A stretch of DNA of 9,056 bases from Fidelibacterota bacterium (GTDB taxonomy: Bacteria; Fidelibacterota; Fidelibacteria; Fidelibacterales; Fidelibacteraceae). The stretch is taken from contig JAOZRH010000005.1 of assembly GCA_029931905.1 (NCBI GenBank), positions 14,234 to 23,289 on the forward strand, read 5' to 3'. Of the stretch, positions 1 to 5,834 are shown piece after piece. The notes beneath the pieces are model-generated. The model was not told where the DNA came from. It did no database searches and saw only the letters and a list, made by a program, of their open reading frames with translations. How positions within the stretch are numbered: position 1 is the stretch's first letter; each line of letters begins with the position of its first letter. The translations under genes and the position numbers were made by a program.

Positions 1-29
1 GAAAACCATTAAAATTTCAAGAGTTTATT

Positions 30-617
30 CTAAATAACATTATATATCTCATCATACCTAAAACAATCTATAGTATGATCATTTACCATTCCAGTTGCCT
101 GCATATGTGCATAAATTACAGTTGGACCGACGAATTTAAATCCGCGTTTCTTTAAATCTTTACTTATTTTTTCTGAAAGTTCTGTTTTTGCAGGAATTTC
201 GTTCATCGTTTTGAATTTATTTACAATTGGCTTATTATTGACAAATCCCCAAATATATTTACCAAATGATTCAAACTCTTTTTGAATTTTTATAAATTGT
301 TTTGCATTTGTGATTGTTGCATTAATTTTTAATTTATTTCTAATTATTTCTTTATTTTGCACTAATTGTTCGAATTTTTTATTATCATACATAGCGATTT
401 TCCTATAATCAAAATTATCAAACGCCTTTCTAAAATTTTCTCTTTTTTTCAAAATAGTTATCCAACTCAATCCTGCTTGAAATGTTTCTAATATCAAAAA
501 TTCAAATATTTTATCATCATCAAAAACAGGAACACCCCATTCGCTATCGTGATATTTTACATAAAGTGGATTATTTCCAGCCCACTTACATCTTTTGATT
601 TTCTTATTATCACACAT
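30..617 (-). CDS. tag: DNA-3-methyladenine glycosylase I (Tag)
   Basis: Base-excision repair glycosylase that removes 3-methyladenine from alkylated DNA, acting in the cytoplasm. The 195-aa product is full length for the family (E. coli Tag is 187 aa). It opens with RCKWAG and YHDSEWG, followed by LILETFQAGLSW and, near the end, GMVNDHTIDC. The four zinc ligands of E. coli Tag (Cys4, His17, His175, Cys179) correspond to Cys10, His23, His181 and Cys185, all with the same offset of six. Glu44 in LETFQAGLSW matches the base-recognition Glu38. The start ATG follows an AAGGG-like purine stretch. The gene lies 32 nt downstream of trmO on the same strand, so the two are probably cotranscribed. No terminator is visible in the 29 nt left after its stop. 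I am very sure of the family. Confidence 0.96.
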   Translation of the reverse strand: MCDNKKIKRCKWAGNNPLYVKYHDSEWGVPVFDDDKIFEFLILETFQAGLSWITILKKRENFRKAFDNFDYRKIAMYDNKKFEQLVQNKEIIRNKLKINATITNAKQFIKIQKEFESFGKYIWGFVNNKPIVNKFKTMNEIPAKTELSEKISKDLKKRGFKFVGPTVIYAHMQATGMVNDHTIDCFRYDEIYNVI

Positions 618-649
618 TTTTTCCCTTTAATTATAAATTAAATTCAGCA

Positions 650-1135
650 TCATTTATTAAATCTTCCATCATCTATAGTTTTTTCTACTCTATGTACTCT
701 TTTTTTTAACCATCCAATTTTATAATCATCAACTTTATCGAATTTCATCACATATGGTTTAATATCTAATAATGGAGTCCCATCTATTATGTCTAAATTT
801 TCTATATGTAAAATATTATTCTCAATCTTAATTAATTTAACAACAGACAATCCTATACCATTTGGTCGAGAAGGAGCGCGAGTTGCAAAAACACCATGAA
901 ATTCGTCATCCATATAAGGTTTCACTCTTAAATTAAATTTTTTGGATAAATGAAAGTGAAACAATAATTGAATATGTGAAAATCCTTCTAAATCCTTTAA
1001 TCCATCTGTGAATTCTGGATATATTTCCACTCTTCCTTTAGTATTTTTTGCGACAAAAGATTGTATTGGAGTTCCCTCCATTTTTTTGAATGGCGAATGA
1101 ACAATCCCAATTGGATTAAAAATTATCTTATTCAT
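650..1135 (-). CDS. trmO: TrmO/TsaA-family tRNA (t6A37)-N6-methyltransferase
   Basis: Single-domain protein of the TsaA/YaeB (TrmO) family, 161 aa. Family knowledge: TrmO uses S-adenosylmethionine to methylate N6-threonylcarbamoyladenosine at position 37 of threonine tRNAs. Seen in the sequence: NPIGIVHSPF at residues 7-16, DLEGFSHIQLLFHFH at 48-62, the family signature FATRAPSRPNGIGLS at 83-97, and DIIDGTPLLDIKPY at 115-128. It is shorter than E. coli TrmO (235 aa) because it lacks the extra C-terminal domain, which is usual for many short bacterial and archaeal members. The start ATG is supported by GGAGA seven bases upstream. It is the first gene of a likely trmO-tag transcript, driven from the divergent region shared with the cyclic-nucleotide-binding gene. 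The family is certain; the exact tRNA substrate is inferred. Confidence 0.92.
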   Translation of the reverse strand: MNKIIFNPIGIVHSPFKKMEGTPIQSFVAKNTKGRVEIYPEFTDGLKDLEGFSHIQLLFHFHLSKKFNLRVKPYMDDEFHGVFATRAPSRPNGIGLSVVKLIKIENNILHIENLDIIDGTPLLDIKPYVMKFDKVDDYKIGWLKKRVHRVEKTIDDGRFNK

Positions 1136-1142
1136 ACTATTA

Positions 1143-1147
1143 TCTCC
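1143..1147 (-). promoter_or_regulatory. Ribosome binding site of trmO
   Basis: On the minus strand GGAGA lies seven bases before the trmO ATG at 1135-1133. It is one of the clearest Shine-Dalgarno sequences in the window and fixes this start. Confidence 0.7.
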
Positions 1148-1172
1148 ATTTTATATTTTAAAAATTTCATAC

Positions 1173-1251
1173 ATAAGTTAAACATTTTCAACAATTTTTT
1201 ATATGATTAATACATTTTATTTGTATTTATTAAAAATTTGGTTTAACTTAT
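1173..1251. repeat. Perfect 11-bp inverted repeat between divergent genes
   Basis: ATAAGTTAAAC at 1173-1183 and its exact reverse complement GTTTAACTTAT at 1241-1251 are separated by 57 bp. Each arm, read toward its own gene, gives GTTTAACTTAT shortly before the start: trmO on the minus strand and the cyclic-nucleotide-binding gene on the plus strand. The arms could be matching promoter -10 regions or paired operator half-sites. The symmetry is seen directly; the role is inference, and AT-rich composition raises the odds of chance. Confidence 0.5.
1221..1249 (+). promoter_or_regulatory. Possible promoter of the CNBD-permease unit
   Basis: TTGTAT at 1221-1226 and TAACTT at 1244-1249 are 17 bp apart, an acceptable sigma70-like pair. 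Initiation would fall near 1256, leaving a short leader that still contains the AGGA before the 1273 start. The -10 overlaps the right arm of the inverted repeat. In DNA this AT-rich such matches arise easily, so this is only a candidate. Confidence 0.3.
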
Positions 1252-1263
1252 AAAAAAAATATG

Positions 1264-1267
1264 AGGA
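1264..1267 (+). promoter_or_regulatory. Ribosome binding site deciding the CNBD start
   Basis: AGGA at 1264-1267 lies five bases before ATG 1273. The upstream in-frame ATG at 1261 is preceded only by an A-rich stretch and would overlap this site, so 1273 is the better start. Confidence 0.5.
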
Positions 1268-1272
1268 AAAAA

Positions 1273-1779
1273 ATGAATTCACCACTTTGGGATAATATTT
1301 TTAAGAACAAAAAAACAAAAAAAGAATTAGAATTCGAAGCACTAAAAAATGCAAATATTTTTAATAACTTAACGAAAAAAGAATTGCTTTTTGTACAAAC
1401 AATGGTTTATTTACGAAAATATAAAAAAGGTGAATATATTTTTAAAAAAAATAATCCAGGAAACGGAATGTATATTATTTTGAATGGAAAAGTGAATATT
1501 ATTGATAAAAATAAAAAAGATGAAAAACATATTTTATTAGCAGAATTAACAAATGGTGCTTTTTTCGGTGAATTATCACTATTAGATGAATCTCCCCGTT
1601 CTGCTTCAGCACTTTGTTCAGAAAATACAGAAGCATTAGGATTTTTTAGAAGTGATTTGTTGGATATTGTAAATAGAAAACCTTTGATTGGTTCAAAAAT
1701 AGTTTTAAATGTTGCTAGAATATTAGGCGAAAGATTACGAATGACAAACAATAAACTTTACAACCTACAAAAAAATTAA
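1273..1779 (+). CDS. Stand-alone cyclic-nucleotide-binding domain protein
   Basis: Predicted cytoplasmic sensor of 168 aa from ATG 1273 (172 aa if ATG 1261 is used; that one has no Shine-Dalgarno). It is a single CNMP-binding beta-barrel: LTKKELLFVQTM leads into the domain, YKKGEYIFKKNNPGNGMYII and LNGKVNII form early strands, and the phosphate-binding cassette is FFGELSLLDESPRSASA at residues 97-113. The Glu (100) and Arg (109) that hold the ribose and cyclic phosphate in CRP/PKA-type domains are both present, so ligand binding is plausible. The rest is a helical tail of about 25 residues; there is no helix-turn-helix, so it is not a Crp/Fnr transcription factor. It ends 9 nt before the AI-2E-family permease, suggesting a functional pair. 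Whether the ligand is cAMP, cGMP or another molecule cannot be read here. Confidence 0.88.
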   Translation: MNSPLWDNIFKNKKTKKELEFEALKNANIFNNLTKKELLFVQTMVYLRKYKKGEYIFKKNNPGNGMYIILNGKVNIIDKNKKDEKHILLAELTNGAFFGELSLLDESPRSASALCSENTEALGFFRSDLLDIVNRKPLIGSKIVLNVARILGERLRMTNNKLYNLQKN

Positions 1780-1788
1780 AGTAATATT

Positions 1789-2868
1789 ATGATGACAAAA
1801 AATCAAAAATTTATTATTAAACTATTGGCTTATTTAGCTGGAATATTTGTACTATTTTTTCTAATTACTAAACTAACTTCACTAATACTGATTATTATTT
1901 TATCATTATTATTATTCACTATTCTTGATCCATATGTTGATAAACTTGAAAGATATAATATTTCTCGAGGAATCTCAACGCTACTAATAATTCTATCACT
2001 ATTTTTAGTTATTGGGGGTGCCATTGGTGGACTTGCTCCAATAGTAAAAGATGCCGGAACGACAATAGTAGCAAAAGTAAAAAATACAAATTCTAATGAG
2101 AATAGTATAGAAAATATTCTAAAATCTATTGATGAAAAAATCCCTTTTTATGAAATTGAAAATATGGACGAAACAATTGCAAAAATTACACCACATATAA
2201 ATAATACAATAAAAGAATTAACCGCTTTTGCATTATATATTGGAAAATCTACATTAAATTTCGCAATGAATTTTTTTGTTATTATTTTTATCACCTTTTT
2301 CTTTTTGAAAGATGAAAGGCAATTAAAAAAGGGATTGATTAACTTGATTCCCAACAAACATTTTGAATTGTCTTTAAATTTAATGGATAAGATTCAAAAA
2401 CAATTAGCATCATATTTAAAAGGACAATTTTTAGCCGCAACAAGTGTAGCAATTTTATCTTCATTGGGATTATTTATTTTAAATACTTTTTTTAATGCAA
2501 ATATCCCCTACTTTGTTTTGATTGGTATATTGGCTGGTTTAGCAAATTTAATTCCTTATGTTGGACCTGCTGTTGGAATTGTATTTGCTATTATACCTGT
2601 ATTATTTATGGGACAAGAAAATATGTTTTTTATCATGATTCTAATTATCATTACATTTTCTCTTGTTCAAATGACCGATAATGTTTTAGTTAGTCCAATT
2701 GTAGTTGGAAAAAGTGTTAATATGCACCCATTAGCTGTATTTCTCGTTTTAATTGTTGGTGGTAGTTTATTAGGTATGGTAGGAATGTTATTCGCAGTTC
2801 CTACGGCAGGAATTATTAAAGTTACAACTACTGAAATCATTTCAAACGCTTCAAAATACAAAGATTAG
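1789..2868 (+). CDS. AI-2E family transporter (PerM/TqsA-like permease)
   Basis: Integral membrane protein of 359 aa, normal length for the AI-2E/UPF0118 family. Family knowledge: members include E. coli TqsA, linked to autoinducer-2 export, PerM, and sodium/proton antiporters of halophiles, so the substrate is not given by membership. Hydrophobic segments lie near residues 9-46 (probably two helices), 62-84, 157-173, 214-233, 240-274 (two), 279-296 and 313-343. A soluble, variable region of roughly 85-155 separates the first helices from the core. Family signatures are FITFFFLKDE, YLKGQ, LANLIPYVGP (251-260) and DNVLVSPIVVGKSVNMHPLA (297-316). The start is either of two adjacent ATGs (1789, 1792), 9 nt after the cyclic-nucleotide-binding gene and without a clear Shine-Dalgarno, consistent with translational coupling. 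A strong terminator follows. Confidence 0.9.
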   Translation: MMTKNQKFIIKLLAYLAGIFVLFFLITKLTSLILIIILSLLLFTILDPYVDKLERYNISRGISTLLIILSLFLVIGGAIGGLAPIVKDAGTTIVAKVKNTNSNENSIENILKSIDEKIPFYEIENMDETIAKITPHINNTIKELTAFALYIGKSTLNFAMNFFVIIFITFFFLKDERQLKKGLINLIPNKHFELSLNLMDKIQKQLASYLKGQFLAATSVAILSSLGLFILNTFFNANIPYFVLIGILAGLANLIPYVGPAVGIVFAIIPVLFMGQENMFFIMILIIITFSLVQMTDNVLVSPIVVGKSVNMHPLAVFLVLIVGGSLLGMVGMLFAVPTAGIIKVTTTEIISNASKYKD

Positions 2869-2889
2869 TTTTTACATAAAATAGTTTAT

Positions 2890-2928
2890 AAAAAAAACAT
2901 TCTAATTATTAATTAGAATGTTTTTTTT
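2890..2928. terminator. Bidirectional rho-independent terminator
   Basis: A perfect 18-bp stem (2890-2907 with 2911-2928) has a three-base loop, ATT. The core is CATTCTAATT paired with AATTAGAATG, flanked by an A run on the left and a T run on the right. It therefore works in both directions: for the AI-2E permease on the plus strand (21 nt after its stop) and for the tRNA on the minus strand (2 nt after its 3' end). Confidence 0.85.
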
Positions 2929-2930
2929 TG

Positions 2931-3002
2931 CTCTGGAGGAGGGATTTGAACCCACGACCTAGTGGTTAACAGCCACCCGCTCTGCCACTGAGCTACTCCA
3001 GA
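2931..3002 (-). tRNA. tRNA-Asn (anticodon GUU)
   Basis: A complete 72-nt cloverleaf on the minus strand. The acceptor stem is TCTGGAG with CTCCAGA, seven perfect pairs, and the discriminator is G. The D arm is GCTC/GAGC with loop AGTGGCA. The anticodon stem GGTGG/CCACT contains one G-U pair and encloses the loop CTGTTAA, giving anticodon GTT for asparagine. The variable loop is AGGTC. The T arm is GTGGG, loop TTCAAAT, CCCTC, with one T-T mismatch (genomic 2940 against 2954). The 3' CCA is not encoded; the next bases are CAA and then the terminator, so CCA must be added by the nucleotidyltransferase. It appears to be a one-gene transcript with its own promoter. Confidence 0.95.
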
Positions 3003-3018
3003 ATTCAAAAAGCCACTA

Positions 3019-3047
3019 AAGATAATTAATGTTTTTTATTAATGCAA
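3019..3047 (-). promoter_or_regulatory. Probable sigma70-type promoter of tRNA-Asn
   Basis: On the minus strand TTGCAT (3047-3042) and TATCTT (3024-3019) are exactly 17 bp apart. The -10 ends 16 bp before the tRNA 5' end, so a transcript would have a leader of roughly ten bases. The spacing and position fit well; the -10 matches the consensus at four of six positions. Confidence 0.5.
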
Positions 3048-3070
3048 GTATTTTTTAAGATAAAATACTT
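3046..3070 (-). terminator. Weak AT-rich hairpin after the TPR gene
   Basis: AAGTATTTT (3046-3054) and AAAATACTT (3062-3070) form a 9-bp stem with a seven-base loop, starting at the last base of the TPR stop codon. The stem is almost all A-T and is not followed by a U run on the minus strand, so it may only slow polymerase. It overlaps the -35 of the tRNA promoter. Confidence 0.25.
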
Positions 3071-3882
3071 TATCCTTCATCTAACTTATCTTTAAAATGT
3101 TTTAGTGATTTTTCCAACATTGAAAAACCTTTATAAGCTTGCCCTAAATAATAATTAGTAACAATTTTTCCAGTTTTCTCATCTTTGGGAATTTCTATTC
3201 CATAAGAATAAATCATATCTTGATCATTAATAATTTCGTCCAATTTTTCCTTTGCTGATTTATGCTCTGGATCAAGTTTTATCACAGTTTTAAAATACTG
3301 TAATGCATTTTTAATATCACCAACACCGAGGTATGATAATCCCAAATGATAATTAACAGAAACTACTTCTGGTGATTCTTTATGTATTTTTAACAAACAT
3401 TCTATAGATTTACTATATTCTCCAATAGCCTTATAAGTTATAGCCAGATGATAACATCCTAAAGAATTATCTTTATTCAATGATCTTAACATTTTATAGG
3501 CTTCAATACTCTTATTCATTTTACCCATATGATAATATGATAATCCCAACCAATAATATGCCATTTCAAATTTATTATCACTTTTAATAATTTCATTTAA
3601 TACTTCAATTACTTTTCCAAATTTTGCAGCTCTAAAATATGAAATTGCCAATCTATATAATGCCAAAACATGATGAGGCGCCTGCTTAATTAACTGTTCA
3701 TAATAATCTATTGATTTATTAATGTCACCAAGAATATAATAAATATCTCCCAAATTAAATTTTGCATTAATATTTTCAGGATTATTATCCAATATATTTT
3801 TATATTCTTTTAAAGATTCGTTTAATTTGCCTTCCATTTTCAATTGATTAGCAAGAATTAATGTTTTTTCTAAATCTATCAT
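3070..3882 (-). CDS. Tetratricopeptide repeat (TPR) protein
   Basis: A protein built almost entirely of TPR units, 270 aa from the chosen start. About six consecutive 34-residue repeats run from the N-terminus to around residue 207, with the usual signs: LGDIYYILGDINKSIDYYEQLIKQAP, LGLSYYHMGKMNKSIEAYK and LGLSYLGVGDIKNALQYFKTVIKLDP, the last split here only by description. After a non-repeat linker (DQDMIYSYGIEIPKDE) comes a final repeat-like helix pair, YYLGQAYKGFSMLEKSLKHF. There is no signal peptide or membrane segment, so it is likely a cytoplasmic scaffold for protein-protein contacts. An ATG at 3897 is in frame, but ATG 3882 has AAGGAA six bases upstream and is preferred. It follows the malic enzyme gene closely (24 nt), so the two are probably cotranscribed. 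The partner and role are unknown; TPR proteins cannot be assigned a function from repeats alone. Confidence 0.88.
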   Translation of the reverse strand: MIDLEKTLILANQLKMEGKLNESLKEYKNILDNNPENINAKFNLGDIYYILGDINKSIDYYEQLIKQAPHHVLALYRLAISYFRAAKFGKVIEVLNEIIKSDNKFEMAYYWLGLSYYHMGKMNKSIEAYKMLRSLNKDNSLGCYHLAITYKAIGEYSKSIECLLKIHKESPEVVSVNYHLGLSYLGVGDIKNALQYFKTVIKLDPEHKSAKEKLDEIINDQDMIYSYGIEIPKDEKTGKIVTNYYLGQAYKGFSMLEKSLKHFKDKLDEG

Positions 3883-3888
3883 TATTAT

Positions 3889-3894
3889 TTCCTT
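3889..3894 (-). promoter_or_regulatory. Ribosome binding site deciding the TPR start
   Basis: AAGGAA on the minus strand lies six bases before ATG 3882. It falls inside the five-codon extension that would result from using ATG 3897, which itself has no Shine-Dalgarno. Confidence 0.5.
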
Positions 3895-3906
3895 CATTAA
3901 ATTTTG

Positions 3907-5373
3907 TTATTGCACTTGTTTAATCGCATATTCTAAAGCTTCTTGTAATAATTCTTGTGGAGGTTCTTTAATAAAATCATTATTCATCAATGTTTTTGTC
4001 ATTGAACGAGAATAATCAATACCTTCACTAGCAATTTTAAATGCTTCTTCTCTCGTCAATTTTACTCTAGCAACTCCATCTTCTATTGCTTGCATTGCCA
4101 CATCAGCTGCTTCTTGTGAAAATACACCAACTTCGTCCATTGTTGGAACAATATTTTCAGTATTAATACCTCTTTCCTCTGCATATTGTGCCAATGATTT
4201 CGCTGCCGCTATCGCCATATTGTCCGTAACTTTTTTAGCCCTAACCATCAATGCACCTTTTAAAATACCTGGAAATCCAAGTGAATTATTCACCTGATTT
4301 GGAAAATCTCCTCTACCCGTAGCCGTAATAAATGCTCCAGCTTTTTTAGCCGCATAAGGATATATTTCCGGTACAGGATTTGCGCATGTAAAAACAATAG
4401 ATTTATCAGCCATACTACTTATCCATTCTGGTTTAACAGTATCTGGTCCCGGTTTAGAAAGTGCTATCAATACATCAGCATTTTTACATGCTTCTGGAAA
4501 TGTCTCTATACATTTAGGATTTGTAGCTTCACAAAGTTCCCATTTTCTATAGAAAGCCTTATCGTTTTTTATATCTTCACGATTTTTATGTAATCCACCC
4601 TTTGAATCACACATGATTATATTTTTAGGATTTCCACCAGCAGTAATAATAAATCTTGCAATTGTAGTATTAGCTGCACCAGCACCAAGCATTGCAATTT
4701 TAACATCAGCAATATCTTTTTTGGCTAATTTTAACGCATTAATTAATCCAGCTAAAGTTACACAAGCAGTTCCTTGAGCATCATCATGCCAAACAGGAAT
4801 ATCACATTCTTCTCGTAATGTATCCAAAACCTTATAACAATTCGGTTGAGAAATATCTTCTAAATTTATCGCTCCAAAACTGCTTTGAACCATTTTCACA
4901 AAATCTATAATTTTATCGGCATCTTTTTCACCTTTTTCATTTGTGCTGTCAATACACAATGGAACGGCATCAACACCACCAAGATATTTCATCAAAAATG
5001 CTTTACCCTCCATCACTCCTAAACCACCCGGAGGAGTACAATCACCATCACCAAGAACTCTTGTTGAATCACTTACAACACCAACAAGATTTCCTCTGTT
5101 AGATAAATCAAAAGAGGTGTCATTGTCATCACGAATTGTTGTAGAAACTTTTGAAACTCCTGGAGTGTACCAAACATTAAACCAATTAAATCCAAAAACT
5201 CCCGCTTTAGGTGCAGTTTGAATTTTTCCACCATAAAATTTGTGTGTTGATTCAGATAATTTTTTTAAAAATGCTGTTTTTGCCTTCGCAATTTGTTCAT
5301 CAGTAAAATTATCCGGAAACACTTCATTTAGATTGTCTAATTTTAAATTAATTTTTTCCATTACACTACCCAT
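3907..5373 (-). CDS. Malic enzyme (oxaloacetate-decarboxylating malate dehydrogenase)
   Basis: Catalyses oxidative decarboxylation of L-malate to pyruvate and CO2 with NAD or NADP. The 488-aa product has the catalytic N-terminal domain with WYTPGV (Tyr69, general acid) and VMEGKA (Lys124, general base), and metal-binding acids in NLEDI (Glu172) and HDDAQGT (Asp197-Asp198). A Rossmann domain follows with GAGAAN at 230-235, then FTCANPVPEI, and RGDFPNQVNNSLGFPG at 354-369. It is longer than the common ~390-aa small bacterial form, with an N-terminal extension of roughly 40 residues and a longer C-terminus. Some motifs differ from the common wording: TPGVS for TPGVA and VLGDGDCTPPGG for the usual VLGLGDIGPxAG. 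A second start, ATG 5361, is possible; neither has a strong Shine-Dalgarno. It lies 62 nt after the phosphoribosyltransferase gene and is followed closely by the TPR gene. Cofactor preference is not readable. Confidence 0.93.
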   Translation of the reverse strand: MGSVMEKINLKLDNLNEVFPDNFTDEQIAKAKTAFLKKLSESTHKFYGGKIQTAPKAGVFGFNWFNVWYTPGVSKVSTTIRDDNDTSFDLSNRGNLVGVVSDSTRVLGDGDCTPPGGLGVMEGKAFLMKYLGGVDAVPLCIDSTNEKGEKDADKIIDFVKMVQSSFGAINLEDISQPNCYKVLDTLREECDIPVWHDDAQGTACVTLAGLINALKLAKKDIADVKIAMLGAGAANTTIARFIITAGGNPKNIIMCDSKGGLHKNREDIKNDKAFYRKWELCEATNPKCIETFPEACKNADVLIALSKPGPDTVKPEWISSMADKSIVFTCANPVPEIYPYAAKKAGAFITATGRGDFPNQVNNSLGFPGILKGALMVRAKKVTDNMAIAAAKSLAQYAEERGINTENIVPTMDEVGVFSQEAADVAMQAIEDGVARVKLTREEAFKIASEGIDYSRSMTKTLMNNDFIKEPPQELLQEALEYAIKQVQ

Positions 5374-5404
5374 TTTTTATAATTATCACTATTTAATATA
5401 ACGA

Positions 5405-5429
5405 TTTTATGTAAAATTAACACATAAAA
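5405..5429. promoter_or_regulatory. Palindrome upstream of malic enzyme
   Basis: TTTTATGT (5405-5412) and ACATAAAA (5422-5429) are exact reverse complements around a nine-base centre. The site is in the 62-bp gap between the phosphoribosyltransferase stop and the malic enzyme start. It lacks a U run on the minus strand, so an operator is as likely as a terminator. Its role is inference. Confidence 0.3.
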
Positions 5430-5435
5430 AATATT

Positions 5436-5834
5436 TTATTCCCACGGCCATTTTATACATTCATCATGTGTCCCAAACAAACTTATATCTGCATTTCCAT
5501 AAATCACTACAGTTGTTATTTTATTGTTTTTTATTCTCTCTTTTACATTTAAAATTGTTTTTCCTGAATTCGAAATATCATCAACAAGCAATATTTTTTT
5601 ATTTTTCATATTTTGAATATTATAGTTTATTTGAACTTTTGGGTTTTCATACTTTGGCTTATGATTATCATTTCTGAATTCTGAATAAACTATTTCCAAA
5701 GGAATATCAAGATAACGAGAAATTAAATATCCGGGCAAAATTCCACCCCTTCCAATCGCCACAACAAAATCAAAATTACCTTTGATTTTTGTCCTAACTC
5801 TGCTCATTATTGAATCAATACTAATTTCTTTCAT
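5436..5834 (-). CDS. Short phosphoribosyltransferase, purine-type
   Basis: A 132-aa type I phosphoribosyltransferase (Pribosyltran fold). Family knowledge: these enzymes attach a base to, or release it from, PRPP. The PRPP-binding loop is ILLVDDISNSGKT at residues 81-93, with its two Asp, and the pyrophosphate loop is IGRGGILP at 27-34. The C-terminus CIKWPWE resembles the ending of xanthine/guanine and archaeal hypoxanthine phosphoribosyltransferases, where aromatic residues stack on the purine; this favours a purine base. It is short against about 150 aa for E. coli Gpt. A TTG at 5840 is in frame, but ATG 5834 is the ordinary start; it overlaps the end of the S-component gene by 14 nt, implying translational coupling. 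Substrate is unproven, and it could instead be a regulator or a nucleoside-salvage enzyme tied to the adjacent transporter. Confidence 0.8.
   Translation of the reverse strand: MKEISIDSIMSRVRTKIKGNFDFVVAIGRGGILPGYLISRYLDIPLEIVYSEFRNDNHKPKYENPKVQINYNIQNMKNKKILLVDDISNSGKTILNVKERIKNNKITTVVIYGNADISLFGTHDECIKWPWE

Noticed and set aside
1407..1751. 114-codon open frame on the minus strand inside the cyclic-nucleotide-binding gene
   Set aside because: It is antisense to the phosphate-binding cassette region and carries no recognisable domain.
1273..1779. Crp/Fnr-type transcription factor
   Set aside because: The sensor domain fits, but after it only about 25 helical residues remain and there is no helix-turn-helix.
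3046..3070. Strong terminator of the malic enzyme-TPR transcript
   Set aside because: The 9-bp stem is nearly all A-T and has no following U run on the minus strand; kept only as a weak candidate.
4943..5221. 92-codon open frame on the plus strand inside the malic enzyme gene
   Set aside because: It is fully antisense to conserved malic enzyme motifs and has the biased composition of a shadow frame.
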